A stretch of 64,000 bases of DNA from Roseiarcus sp963748545 (GCA_963748545.1 CAVVJO010000051.1:62001-126000), one strand, 5' to 3'. Positions 43,963-53,868 are shown, counted from the stretch's first letter. Numbers and translations are program-made. Notes: generated by a model not told the origin, from the letters alone.

Positions 43963-44385
43963 AAAATCCCCTCCTGCTGTGGACCGGCGACCGCCAGTGC
44001 GCGTCGTCGATCCGGGCCCGAGTTCGTCGACTTGCAGAGCGACCCCGCGAGCCAGCCGCCCTCGGTTGTGATGGTTTGCTGTCTGACCTCCAAGTGAATG
44101 GAATAGGTCAGTCGCCGTTGCGAGTCCCAGCCTAGACCCAACAATTCGGACCCCGGCCACTGAACCGATATGGAGCTGGTCGTTGGCTTTCCCGTTAGGG
44201 GTCCCGGTACTGATCCAGGTGTTGGTGATGAAGCGGCCGCGATCGCAGGGTTGGATTCTGACGCGCGCTTTGCCGTCGCCCCGCGCCCAATCGCTCAATG
44301 GGGAAGGCGCCGAGGCGGTTGCTCCCTCAGACCACGCCCCCGCAACCGCCAAGGCAACACTGCGGATCGCCGCTGATCTCAACAT
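43959..44385 (-). pseudogene. DUF2147 secreted protein gene with a single-base frameshift
   Basis: Starting at 44385, a signal peptide-like start leads to WARGDGKARVRIQPC and NTWISTGTPNGKANDQL, the N-terminal part of a Hyphomicrobiales DUF2147 protein. The family C-terminus (LGLGWDSQRRLTYSIHL then LAGSLCKSTNS) is present in another frame. Removing one C from the CCCC run at 44151-44154 joins them (VAG-SELLGLGW), and the joined frame ends in TGA overlapping the DUF2177 ATG. Either a recent mutation or a homopolymer sequencing error. Confidence 0.7.
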
Positions 44386-44524
44386 GGGCCGAACGCCTCT
44401 CTGTGACGAATCGTCGTCTAAGGGCTTACGCGCGCCGGTCTGATGCGGTTTACCGGCCGGATCAAGAAAACGGGGGGGCTGGCCTCGCCGGGACCCGCAA
44501 AAACCGAACTGCGTTCAGTTTCGT

Positions 44525-45097
44525 ATGCCGGTCATGAGTTCGAAAGTCACCCGAGCCGAGGACCCCATTGGCGGGCGCAAGACGGAGACTGCCCGGTCCG
44601 ACGGACGGACGGAGGCCTGCGTGGCGGTTGCGTGGCTCGTTCTGATTAACAAGCCGCTCTACCCGCTGACCGTCTGGCTCCTGATCGGGGCGGAGGCCGC
44701 GACACGCTCTCTCGCGGCGCTGGCGATCGCGCCGCTTTACGCCGCCGTCCTTTGGCTTGCGCCGCGATCTGGCTACGGCGCGCGCGTCGCGCTGCCGCTG
44801 ATCGGCCTTGCCGACACGGTGATCGCGGCCAAGGCGTTCGGGCGGGCGTCAGGCGCGGAGCTCTACTTCATCGCCTGCGGGGCGCTGGCGGTCGTCGGCT
44901 TTTCGGCCCGCGAGGCGATGACGTCGCGGGCGCTCGTTATCGCGGTCTACGCGGCTTTCGTGCTCGTTCAAACTTGGCCGGGCGCGACAGTCGAGTCCTG
45001 GCCTCCCGACGATCTGGCGCGGTTCTTCGCTCTGAACGCTTATAGCGCCGCGTCGCTCGCCGCGTTCGTCGCCCTGCGATTCGCAACGGCGCAGTAA
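44525..45097 (+). CDS. Hypothetical membrane protein
   Basis: A 190-residue protein. About 30 polar, charged residues precede five or six membrane segments between roughly residues 32 and 187. I do not recognise the family. ATG 44525 or ATG 44534 could start it; GTGs closer to the first membrane segment are also possible. It is followed after 81 bases by the TPR-glycosyltransferase gene on the same strand. Confidence 0.6.
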   Translation: MPVMSSKVTRAEDPIGGRKTETARSDGRTEACVAVAWLVLINKPLYPLTVWLLIGAEAATRSLAALAIAPLYAAVLWLAPRSGYGARVALPLIGLADTVIAAKAFGRASGAELYFIACGALAVVGFSAREAMTSRALVIAVYAAFVLVQTWPGATVESWPPDDLARFFALNAYSAASLAAFVALRFATAQ

Positions 45098-45178
45098 CGT
45101 GGGCGCGACCCGCGTCGCTGCGTCTTCACCTCTGGCCGCGAAAGGCCGGCGCAAGCGCCGAGCCTGATCGTCAGCGCC

Positions 45179-46783
45179 ATGGCGCGATCCCATCTCTCCC
45201 AGCGTACTTCGCCTTCTCTCCTGGGCGAAGCCGAAGCGCTCTACGCCGCCGCTTGCCGACTGTGGGAATCCGGCGAGCGCCGGGCCGCCGCGGCGCGCCT
45301 CGATGCGGCGCTCCGGCTCGCCCCGTCGTCGCCGGACGCGCTCGCCATGGGTGGCTACATGCTCGGCGAGATGGGAAAGCCGGAGGCGGCGCTGCGCTTC
45401 TATCGGCGAGCGCTCGCTCTCGATGCGCGCCTTGCGGTAACCCATAACAACGCTGGCAAAGTGCTGGTTGCGCTTGGACGCCACGACGAGGCTCTTGGCG
45501 CTTTCGAGGCGGCAACCGCGCTTCGGCCCGACGACGCGGATGCGTGGAATGGCCGGGCTGGCGCGTTGCGCGAGCTCGGACGGCTGGAGGAGTCGCTTGC
45601 CGCCGCGCGCCGGGCGCTGGCGCTCAAGCCCGATTTCGCGGAAGGCGCCGTCAACCTCGGCAACGCGCTTCTGAAGCTCGACCGGATGGAGGAAGCGCTG
45701 GAGGCGTATTGCTGCGCTCGCGCCTCGCGGCCCGACTATGCCGCCGCGCTCTGCGGCGAGGCGCTGGCGTTGCGCAATCTCGGCCGATACGATGAGGCGC
45801 TCGCGGCGTTTGAAGCGGCCGAGGCGCTCGGCAGCGGCGAAGCGGTCGCCGGCAAGGGTTGCCTGCTCCTGACGCTTGGCGACTTCGAGCGCGGCTTCGA
45901 AGGCTATGAGGCGCGCTGGCTTAGCGGAAAATCGCTCGGCGAGGCGCTGGGAACACGCTACCCGACCTGGGCGGGCCCTGCGGGGGGACAAGGCCGCGTC
46001 CTCGTGCTCAACGACCACGGCCTCGGCGACACGATCCAGTTCGCCCGGTATCTGCCGCGGATGGCGGCGGCGGGGGTCGAGGCGACGTTCGTCTGCCCGC
46101 CGAGGCTGCATCGGCTCCTCAAACCGACGCTCCCGGCGCGCCTCATCGAGGCTCCGCCCGAAGAGCCGTTCGACGCCCAGATTGCGGTCAGCAGCCTTCC
46201 GCGCGCCTTCCACACCCGGCTCAACACGATTCCGGCCGACGTGCCCTATCTCGCGGCCGAGCTGAGGCGCACAGCTCGGTGGGGCGAGCGGATCGGGGCG
46301 GCCGGGTTCAAGATCGGAATCGTCTGGCAGGGCAACCCCCACCCCGAGGCGGATCGGGCGCGCTCTTTCCCGCTCGCGACGGCCGCACCGCTGGGTTCGC
46401 TTGCCGGGGTGCGTCTGATCTCGCTGCAAAAAGGCTTTGGAGAGGAGCAGACCGCCGAACTTCCACGCGGGATGAAAGTCGAAACGCTGGGCGAGGGCTT
46501 CGACTCCGGCCCGGACGCGTTCGTCGACGCCGCTGCGGCGATGATGCATTGCGACCTCATCGTGACCTGCGACACCTCGATCGCCCATCTCGCCGGCGCG
46601 CTGGCGCGCCCGGTCTGGGTCGCGCTGAAGAGCGACGCGGAATGGCGCTGGATGCTGGAACGCGAGGATTCCCCCTGGTACCCGACGATGCGGCTTTTCC
46701 GTCAGCCGGGTCGCGGCGGCTGGGACGAGGTGTTCGCGGCGATGGCGCGCGCCCTGTCCGCCCGGCTCGCCGCCCGAGACTAG
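45179..46783 (+). CDS. TPR protein with C-terminal GT-B glycosyltransferase domain
   Basis: A 534-residue two-part protein. Residues about 15-240 hold six to seven tetratricopeptide repeats (for example AALRFYRRALALDARLAVTHNNAG and ALALKPDFAEGAVNLGNALLKL). Residues about 245-530 form a glycosyltransferase-9/41-like domain with LNDHGLGDTIQFARYLP, KIGIVWQGNPHPEADRARS and DLIVTCDTSIAHLAGAL. This arrangement resembles protein O-glycosyltransferases. Its position next to ftcR and flagellin makes flagellin glycosylation a reasonable guess, not proven. Confidence 0.82.
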   Translation: MARSHLSQRTSPSLLGEAEALYAAACRLWESGERRAAAARLDAALRLAPSSPDALAMGGYMLGEMGKPEAALRFYRRALALDARLAVTHNNAGKVLVALGRHDEALGAFEAATALRPDDADAWNGRAGALRELGRLEESLAAARRALALKPDFAEGAVNLGNALLKLDRMEEALEAYCCARASRPDYAAALCGEALALRNLGRYDEALAAFEAAEALGSGEAVAGKGCLLLTLGDFERGFEGYEARWLSGKSLGEALGTRYPTWAGPAGGQGRVLVLNDHGLGDTIQFARYLPRMAAAGVEATFVCPPRLHRLLKPTLPARLIEAPPEEPFDAQIAVSSLPRAFHTRLNTIPADVPYLAAELRRTARWGERIGAAGFKIGIVWQGNPHPEADRARSFPLATAAPLGSLAGVRLISLQKGFGEEQTAELPRGMKVETLGEGFDSGPDAFVDAAAAMMHCDLIVTCDTSIAHLAGALARPVWVALKSDAEWRWMLEREDSPWYPTMRLFRQPGRGGWDEVFAAMARALSARLAARD

Positions 46784-47066
46784 CTCTCGCTGTCCGGCGC
46801 CCCAGCGGGCCGTTAGCTTGGCGTTAACCATTTATAGAATACATAAAAACATAAGCGCGGCATATTGAGAGGGTCGGCGCACGACATCGGCGACGACAAG
46901 GGTGTCAATCGATATCGCTGGCGTCATCGCTTGCCATGTTCGGCATACGTAGAAGTTGAACATAAGTATTAGAATTGTAAGATCGGCGGTCACTTACTGC
47001 CGAAAACCTGAGGCGTGCGCGTAATTCGGGCGTTTCCGCGTTCCAACAGGCTTTCGGAGCTGGGGC

Positions 47067-47735
47067 ATGTACATCATTATTGACGATCGAAATATTGTGG
47101 CCGGGGGCTACGCGACCGGTCTCGATCGAGAGGGGGTGTCGTCGGCCGGCATCGAGGCGGCCGAGTTTCGCGATTGGATCGGCAAGACGAGCGAAGCGGA
47201 CATGCACGCCGTCGAGGCCTTTCTGATCGGCGACTGCGGCGAGCGCGAGGGCCTGTCGAGGATGATTCGCGAGCGCTCGAACGCGCCGGTCCTTTGCCTC
47301 AACGAACGGCACTCGCTCGATGATACGCTGGGCCTGTTCGCCGCCGGCGTCGACGACGTGGTGCGCAAGCCTGTGCACGTGCGCGAGATCCTCGCCCGCG
47401 TCGGCGCGATCAACCGGCGTGTCCATGGGGAGAAGGGTTGTGTCTCTCTCGGCGGGCTGAAGGTCTATTTCGACGGACGCGAGCCGGAAGCGGACAGCGA
47501 GCCTTTTCCGCTGCCGCGGCGCGAACGGCGGATCCTTGAATTCCTGCTGCAGTGCCGCGGTCGGCGCGTCACTAAGAACCAGATCTTTAACGCCGTGTAT
47601 GGCTTGTTCGACGAGAACGTCGACGAGAATGTGATCGAGAGCCATATTAGCAAGCTGCGCAAGAAGCTGAAGCGGAAACTCGGGTTCGATCCGATCGATT
47701 CCAAGCGCTTCCTCGGCTACTCCATCGACAAGTGA
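47067..47735 (+). CDS. ftcR: FtcR/Rem-type flagellar transcriptional regulator
   Basis: A 222-residue OmpR-type regulator matching FtcR of Brucella and relatives: MYIIIDDRNIVAGGYATGLD, LFAAGVDDVVRKPVHVREILAR, FPLPRRERRILEFLL, GRRVTKNQIFNAVYGLFDE, and the near-invariant end KLGFDPIDSKRFLGYSID. FtcR activates hook and other flagellar genes in Hyphomicrobiales. The N-terminal receiver-like half has no obvious phospho-acceptor Asp at the usual place, as in other FtcRs. ATG 47067 has GGAG upstream. The 280 bases ahead are AT-rich and likely hold its promoter. Confidence 0.92.
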   Translation: MYIIIDDRNIVAGGYATGLDREGVSSAGIEAAEFRDWIGKTSEADMHAVEAFLIGDCGEREGLSRMIRERSNAPVLCLNERHSLDDTLGLFAAGVDDVVRKPVHVREILARVGAINRRVHGEKGCVSLGGLKVYFDGREPEADSEPFPLPRRERRILEFLLQCRGRRVTKNQIFNAVYGLFDENVDENVIESHISKLRKKLKRKLGFDPIDSKRFLGYSIDK

Positions 47736-48524
47736 CGTCGCTCGTCCCAAGCCTTTCGCCCAGAAGCCGTTGGGCGCGGGTTCGCTCCGTCCTGCGGCCG
47801 TGCTCCGGACGGTCGCTCGCGCTCGGCAAGCTTGGCTGTCGCGCGGTCTCGGTCGCCGCGCTTGAATGGGCGCGCACGATGTTGCTCGCTGAAGCGTTCT
47901 CAAGAGCTTGCGACCTCCTTTGCGCAACTCGGCAACATCGAGATCCCTGTCGTTGTGAGTTGCCGCCGGCCTCGACGACCTTCAAACACGCTTAGCGCCG
48001 GCGGTCTCGGAATCATCGGGATTGCGAGGATCAGCGCCGGATGGTTAAGTCGGTTTCGAGCCTTCTCAAAGCCTTGCAACGAATTTCCGGCCGACGCATC
48101 GGTTGCGGCGGCCGCCGGCGCTGGACACAACGCCTCCCCATTCCCCCGGGCCGCGCGTCGTTCCCCTGGAGCGCAAAACGCCCCGCTTGCGCCCAACCGG
48201 AACCACCAGGACCAGCGCGGACACTCCGCGCGCTCGGCGATGACCTGGCCGCGCCGCGCCGCTGCGCCGAGTCTGTTCTCGATGCTCCAAAGAGAAGTCG
48301 GGGACGGATGAGGAAGAACGCGAGTGGCATGGCGGAGGTCCGATTTCGACGCAACAGAAAGATCGTAGTCATACTTCTGTAAATGTCAATCTTTTTGTTT
48401 CTGCATTTCGCTATGGAGAAACGCGGGGCGAACCGGCCCACCGGCGCTCATCCGACGCCATTCGCCCCAGCCTGCGCGTGGCGCAGACCGGGGCGATTTG
48501 CCTTTCACGCTCGGAATTGGGTTT
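47736..48524. other. Long non-coding region between ftcR and flagellin
   Basis: Nearly 800 bases lie between convergent ftcR and the flagellin gene. Several short open frames occur on both strands but none has family resemblance or a ribosome site. Composition changes to AT-rich at 48360-48420. No tRNA or repeat was recognised. Confidence 0.4.
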
Positions 48525-48576
48525 CCCCGCGCGCCTTGAGGCGGGCTTTCCGGGGCTTGGAAAGCGGCGCGCGGGG
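48525..48576. terminator. Compound hairpin downstream of flagellin gene
   Basis: An outer 11-bp stem (CCCCGCGCGCC with GGCGCGCGGGG) encloses an inner 7-bp stem (GCTTTCC with GGAAAGC), with a nine-base bulge on one side. It begins eight bases after the flagellin stop. No T-run follows, but the structure is strong enough to protect or terminate the mRNA. Confidence 0.5.
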
Positions 48577-48584
48577 AGCTCGGA

Positions 48585-49835
48585 TCAGCTGAACAGCTTG
48601 AGAATCAGCTGGGAGTTCTGGTTGGCGATCGATAGCGACTGGATGCCGAGCTGCTCCTGGGTCTGCAGCGCCTGCAATTGGGTCGAGGCCGTGTTCATGT
48701 TCGCATCGACCAGTCCCGCCACGCCGTTCGAGTAGTCGGTGTTCAAGTCGGAGTTGAAGTTCGAGGCGGCGGTCATCCGGTCCTGGGTGGCGCCGATCGT
48801 CGTGGCGTAGTTGGAGACCTCCGTGAGCGCGCTGTTGACCGCGGCAAGCGCGGCGGACGCGAGCGTCTGACCTGACGTCGCGCCCGACGTGACGACATAC
48901 TCGCCTGCGCTTGTCGAGCCGAGCTGTGTGAGGTCGGTTCCACTCTGGATCAGCATACCCGTACTGGCGGGGGTGTAGACCGACGTCTGCTGAGTGAAGC
49001 TTGTCCAGTCGGCCCAATCTGTGGAGCTGGAGCTGCCCCCGGTCCCGGTGTAGATCGTTTGCGTAATCTGGCCGGTAGAGGTGTTTAGGGACTGAGTTTC
49101 GTAGACCCCTGCGCCGACGTTTGCGTAAACCGCCGTCGGCTGGCCGCTCGTGACTGAACCGCCTCCGGCGTCGGTTATCGCCGTCTGCTGAGTGGTGTTG
49201 TTGCTGGCAGCCGCGATAGCGGCCTCATTCTGGACCAGTGTTGTGGCGGCGACGGCCGCGACTTGAGACGTGGTCGTCGCGAGCGTTCCTGAGCCTGAGG
49301 TCGTACCGTACAAAACCTGTGTCGCCATCCCGATGGTGTTGACCGTCCCGCCGTTGGACGTCGCGTTGTACCCGGAGACAAAGTTCACCCCGGTCGCCGA
49401 GGTTGATCCGACGGTTGTCGTGACGCTGCCGTTCAAGAGATTGAGCCCGTTGAACGACGCGTTGTTGATGGCGTCGGTGAGCTGCGAGCCGAGCGAGGCG
49501 AGCGTGGTGTTGATGGAGGTGAGATTGGCGTTGGGATTCTGCGCCTGGGTGAGCTGGGTCGCCATCGCGTTCAGAGTCGTGATGACCGATTTGATCGCCG
49601 ATGTCGCGGTCGAGAGCATCGACTGGCCCTCGGTCAAGGCCGTATTCGCGGCCGTGACGACGCCGTTGTCCTGGTTGAGTTGCTGCGAAATCGACCAATA
49701 GCCTGCGTTGTCCGAAGCGTTCGCGACGCTGAGGCCGGTCGAGACCTCGTTCTGGACGGTGTTCAGCGACGACTGCGTCATCTGCAGCGATTGCAGCGCG
49801 CTGAGAGCCGCGGAGTTATTGAGAATCGACGACAT
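48585..49835 (-). CDS. fliC: Flagellin
   Basis: A 416-residue flagellin. The N-terminal D0/D1 part starts MSSILNNSAALSALQSLQMTQ and continues NEVSTGLSVANASDNAGYWSIS. The C-terminal D1/D0 part includes ALTEVSNYATTIGATQDRMTAAS and ends LSIANQNSQLILKLFS. The central region (about 180-330) is Ser/Thr/Gly rich, a typical surface-exposed and possibly glycosylated domain. ATG 49835 has AGGAG seven bases upstream; the frame open upstream is not flagellin-like. Only one flagellin gene is in the window. Confidence 0.95.
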   Translation of the reverse strand: MSSILNNSAALSALQSLQMTQSSLNTVQNEVSTGLSVANASDNAGYWSISQQLNQDNGVVTAANTALTEGQSMLSTATSAIKSVITTLNAMATQLTQAQNPNANLTSINTTLASLGSQLTDAINNASFNGLNLLNGSVTTTVGSTSATGVNFVSGYNATSNGGTVNTIGMATQVLYGTTSGSGTLATTTSQVAAVAATTLVQNEAAIAAASNNTTQQTAITDAGGGSVTSGQPTAVYANVGAGVYETQSLNTSTGQITQTIYTGTGGSSSSTDWADWTSFTQQTSVYTPASTGMLIQSGTDLTQLGSTSAGEYVVTSGATSGQTLASAALAAVNSALTEVSNYATTIGATQDRMTAASNFNSDLNTDYSNGVAGLVDANMNTASTQLQALQTQEQLGIQSLSIANQNSQLILKLFS

Positions 49836-50117
49836 GAAGGGTGCTCCTGATCGGAAATGGCACGAATTTTTTGTGACATTTCGGACTTGCACCGAGACGA
49901 CGGATTGGCGGCATGCCCTGGGCTTCGCGTCGAGGCCCACCCGTCGTGTTGTTCGAAGGAGCGCGCTCTTCGCGTCAGCCCATCCGACGGTCCGATATCT
50001 AGAGCGAAGCCTCTAACGCCCGGTTAATCGGGCTCGATTTCGGCGCATTGGGCAACTCCGCGTCATCCCGGCGCAAGCTCCCGCCCCGAGCATGGCGATC
50101 TGCATCCTCAACCGGTC

Positions 50118-51758
50118 GTGGGCGTGGCAAATCTCCTGGCGCAACTGGAACGGCTCTGGACGAACCTTCGCGGTTTGGGCGTCCGCCGTCTTGTCGCGCT
50201 CGGGCTGATCGGGATCGCGGTCGCGGGCGTGACCGCGCTTGCGGGGTACATGCTCAGCCGGCCGACCATGGAGACGCTCTATTCCGGACTCGACCGCGAC
50301 GATGTCGCGGCGATCGGCGCGGCGTTGCGCGAGGCCGCCGTCCCCTTCGACGTCAACGCCGAAAGCACCATGGTGCTGGTCTCCGCGGGTCAGGCGTCGA
50401 CGGCGCGGATGGTTCTGGCCGAGAAAGGCCTTCCGCGCGGCGGCGCGGTCGGCAACGAGCTGTTCGACAAGCTGGGTTCGCTGGGCTTGACCTCGTTCAT
50501 GCAGGACGTCACGCGGCTGCGCGCGCTCGAGGGCGAACTCGCCCGCACCATCCAGATGATGCGTCCGGTGAAAGCGGCCCGCGTGCACATTGTCCTCTCG
50601 GACGAGGGTTCGTTCCGGCGCGAACGGCAGCCGCCCTCCGCTTCGGTGGTGATTCGCACCGATGGAGGCGACGACCGGGCGACGGGCGCGGCGATCCGCC
50701 ATCTCGTCGCTTCAGCCGTACCCGGCATGAAGATCGATGACGTGACCGTGCTCAACGTCGATGGGCGCCTGCTCGCCTCCGGCTCCGATTCGTTGGACAA
50801 GTCTCCGGACAATCTCCTCGCGCTCGAGCAGGAAGTGTCGCAGGAGATTCGCGACAGCGTGACGCGCACGCTCACTCCGTACCTTAGCGCGCGCAATTTC
50901 CAGATCTCGGTCGCCGCGCGCCTCAACGCCGACAAGACCCAGACGAACGAGACGATCTACAATCCGGACCAGCGCGTCGAACGCTCGGTGCGGGTGACCA
51001 AGGAGCAGCAGAGCTCCCAGAACGCGGCAGGGTCTCAGCCGGCCGGCATGGACGCCAACCTTCCCAAACAGAACGGCTCCGGGACCGAGCAAAAGCAATC
51101 GAACGACCAGACCCAGAAACGTGAGGAGCTCACCAACTACGAGGTTTCGACGAAGTCGGTCCAGACGACCAGCGCCGGGTTCGTCGTGCAGAACCTGTCG
51201 GTCGCGGTGCTCGTCAATCGAACGGCGCTCGCCGCCCCGCTCGGCGACAAACCGGCGCCGGAGGCGGTCGCGTCGCAGGTCAAGGAGATCGAGCAGCTTG
51301 TGGCTTCGGCGGCCGGGCTCGATGTCAAGCGCGGCGACGTTGTCAAGATCTCGGTCGTGGACTTCGTCGATTCCGAGCAAGGATCTCGAGCCGGCGGCGG
51401 AACCGTCTTTGCTCGAAATCGTCGCGCGGCAGACCGGCTCGATCGTTAACGCCGGCGCCATCGTTCTGGTCGCGGGAATGCTCGTCGGGTTCGGCTTGCG
51501 TCCGGGCTTGAAGATGCTGCTCGCGCCGCCGGCGGCCCTAGCGGATCCGAATCCGACAATCGCCTCGCCCGCGTCGCGCCCGATGTCCCGCAGAACCTGC
51601 TGATCGAAACCGAGCCCGAGCGCGACGAATTCCTCGAAGCTCTGATCGCCCGGCGGGACAACGGCCCAGAGCGCAAGCTGCTCAGGCTTGTCGAATTCGA
51701 CGAGCCGCGCGCCGCCACAATTCTCAAGCAATGGATACGTCAGGGAGGCAACGGATGA
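50118..51758 (+). pseudogene. fliF: FliF, flagellar MS-ring protein (two frameshifts as sequenced)
   Basis: The MS-ring protein is encoded across three frames. Frame one (from GTG 50118) carries the N-terminal membrane segment, YscJ/FliF domain (SRPTMETLYSGLDRDDVAAI, LPRGGAVGNELFDKLGSLGLTSF) and most of the periplasmic region, then goes off family at VDFVDSEQ. An apparent extra G at about 51375 shifts to KDLEPAAEPSLLEIVARQTGS and the second membrane segment. A second shift between about 51520 and 51575, perhaps a missing C near 51537, restores the C-terminal cytoplasmic end (RLVEFDEPRAATILKQWIRQGG), which binds FliG. The final TGA overlaps the next ATG, as in an intact operon. Confidence 0.85.
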
Positions 51759-52546
51759 AGCCAGTGCCGATCGCCGATTATCTCGACAACATCGGACCCG
51801 CCCCGGGCGAGCGCCAGTCGCCGCGACGGGAGACCTCGCTGGTTCGTCCGCGCAGCCTTCAAAGCCTTCAGGCGATCGAGCAGCGCTCGCCCGCAGCGTT
51901 CGAACGCGCGGGAAATGCCGTGGGAGCGATAAGGTCGGTGGTCCCGGACAAGCCGCCGCGCCCCTGTGGGAGCGAAGGCCCGCGCCGGTCGACGCGGCTC
52001 AGCGCGAGTCGCTCGCGGCCCGCGAGGCGGCGAAGGCGGAGGAGATGGCGCAGGACTCGAGGAGGCGCGCGCGCGCGGCTATGACGAGGGCGTCGCGCGG
52101 GGACGCGTCGAGGCGGAGGAGCGCTTCGCCGCGGAACGCGCCGCCCTGCAGCAACAGAGCGTGATGGAGCGGCTGGAGTTCCAGCTCAACGAGTACGCCC
52201 AGCTCGACGGCGCGATCCGTGCGGGCTTCGCTCAGGTCGAGGTCGAATGTCGGCGCCGCGGTCGCCCGCATTCTCCTGCCGTTCCTGGCGAAAGAGGTCG
52301 CCCGATACGCGGCCGTCGAACTCGTCAAAGCCATTACGCGGCTCGCCGAGGGCGCGCCCGGGCCTGATCACGGTGCGAGGCCCGGAGGCGGTCCTGAGCT
52401 TGCTGCGCGATCGGCTCGCCGACCTGCCGGCCAAGATCGAGTTCGTCGAAGACGGGGGCGTGGAGGCGACGGTCGATTGCAACGCCACCCGGATCGCCAC
52501 CGAACTCAAGCCTTGGGCCGACCTGCTCGCCTCGCTTGAAGCCTGA
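51755..52546 (+). pseudogene. fliH: FliH-like flagellar assembly protein (four frameshifts as sequenced)
   Basis: Family sequence continues through five frame segments. MKPVPIADYLDNIGPAPGERQSP opens at ATG 51755. Then PLWERRPAPVD follows after a missing C in the run at 51961-51964. EEARARGYDEGVARGRVEAEERF follows after a loss near 52054. VGAAVARILLPFLAKEVARYA follows an extra A at 52246-52247, and LITVRGPEAVLSLLRDRLADLP an extra C at 52363-52364. Read together it is a FliH-type protein of about 263 residues, the export-ATPase regulator, as found after fliF in Hyphomicrobiales. The symbol is tentative because these relatives are very divergent from enteric FliH. Confidence 0.7.
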
Positions 52547-52551
52547 GCCCG

Positions 52552-53868
52552 ATGCACGGCGAACACCCGGAAATCGTCATTGTCCGGCGCAACCGCGCAG
52601 CGCACGGGGCTGACCATCACGGCGGAGCGTGGAAGATCGCCTTCGCCGACTTCATGACGGCGATGATGGCCTTCTTCCTGGTTCTGTGGATCATCAGCGC
52701 CACCGACAAGAACACCAAGACGCTGATCGCGCGCTACTTCAATCCGGTGAAGGTGGAGGAGCCGGCGAAGGCGCAGAAGGGCATTCGCGGCGCGCCGGAG
52801 CAGGACACCGATGCGCCCGGCGCCGATTCCGGGGCCCCCAACGGCGAGAAGTCACGCTCCGACCAGGGCGACGCCGCGCGTGGGAAGGTGCCCGAGACGC
52901 CCGAAGCGACGCCCGGCGATCCGCAGATGAAGCACAAGGGAAAGCTCGACCCGAAGGAGCCGCCAGACCCTGCGCATCCCTATCCATCGATGTCGGAGGC
53001 GGAGCTGTTCAGCGACCCGCGCGCGAGCCTCGACAAGATCGCCGGCAACCCGCCGCCCGGGCCGCGCGTCGATCCGGACGCGGCGTTGAAGGGGTACGGG
53101 GAGGTCGGCCCGAGCGCGGACGAGGCGTTCCGCGATCCGTTCCGGCCGCTGGGCAGCGACAAGGCGATGAACGCCGAGACCATCGATCCCGGCGCGCCGC
53201 CGTCGCCGCAAGCCGCCAGCGCCGTGGCCAGCCCGGCGGCGCCGTCGTCAGCGCCGGCGGCCGGCGGTCTTTTGGACGCAGCCAAGCGCGGAGGCGCGGC
53301 CCCGGCGCCGAACGCGGGGTTGACCGGCGTCGTTCCGGCGACAGCCGCCAAGGACGAACCCCCGCCAGCAGAGATCAAGCCGCCGACTGCGGCGGCCGCC
53401 CGAGCGCGCGCGGCGGCGCTGCTCGCCGAAATCAACAAACGTCTCGGCCCCGAGCTCCAGTCGGTCCCCGGCCCGGAACTCGCCGTCGAGGCGGCCGACG
53501 ATGGCCTTCTCATCAGCATCACCGACCGGCAGAATTTCTCGATGTTCCCGATCGGCTCGGCCGAGCCGCAGGCGCGAGTCGTGCGGATGATGGACGCGAT
53601 CGCCATGAGCCTCGAAGCGATCCCCGGCGCCATCGTCGTGCGCGGTCATACCGACGCTCGGCCGTATCGCTCGGGGACCTACGACAACTGGCGACTTTCG
53701 GCGGCGCGCGCCCAGATGGCCTATTACATGCTCAATCGCGGCGGGGTTCCGGAGAAACGGTTCGACCGCATCGAAGGCTTTGCCGATCATCGCCTGAAGG
53801 ATCCGGCCCATCCCCTGGCGGCGGAGAATCGCCGAATCGAGATCCTGGTGCGGGAGGCGAAGCCGTGA
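52552..53868 (+). CDS. motB: MotB flagellar stator protein
   Basis: A 438-residue stator subunit in one clean frame. The single membrane helix near residues 28-50 contains the proton-carrying Asp33 in IAFADFMTAMMAFFLVLW. A long acidic, Pro/Ala-rich linker (about 60-300) is followed by the OmpA-like peptidoglycan-binding domain (about 305-435; VVRGHTDARPY, NWRLSAARAQMAYYML). MotA is not in this window. The linker length is typical of rhizobial MotB. Its stop overlaps the GTG of motC. Confidence 0.93.
   Translation: MHGEHPEIVIVRRNRAAHGADHHGGAWKIAFADFMTAMMAFFLVLWIISATDKNTKTLIARYFNPVKVEEPAKAQKGIRGAPEQDTDAPGADSGAPNGEKSRSDQGDAARGKVPETPEATPGDPQMKHKGKLDPKEPPDPAHPYPSMSEAELFSDPRASLDKIAGNPPPGPRVDPDAALKGYGEVGPSADEAFRDPFRPLGSDKAMNAETIDPGAPPSPQAASAVASPAAPSSAPAAGGLLDAAKRGGAAPAPNAGLTGVVPATAAKDEPPPAEIKPPTAAAARARAAALLAEINKRLGPELQSVPGPELAVEAADDGLLISITDRQNFSMFPIGSAEPQARVVRMMDAIAMSLEAIPGAIVVRGHTDARPYRSGTYDNWRLSAARAQMAYYMLNRGGVPEKRFDRIEGFADHRLKDPAHPLAAENRRIEILVREAKP

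Noticed and set aside
44849..46831. A 660-codon minus-strand frame over the TPR-glycosyltransferase
   Set aside because: Arg-rich shadow of the sense gene with no recognisable domains or ribosome site.
49858..49873. TGGCACG followed by TTTTG, resembling a sigma-54 promoter upstream of fliF
   Set aside because: The -12 element lacks the essential GC, and the site lies just outside the flagellin start with its -24 in the opposite orientation to that gene. Probably chance.
51370..51385. Programmed frameshift in fliF
   Set aside because: There is no slippery heptamer or downstream structure, and the adjacent gene needs four further shifts, which is better explained by error or decay.
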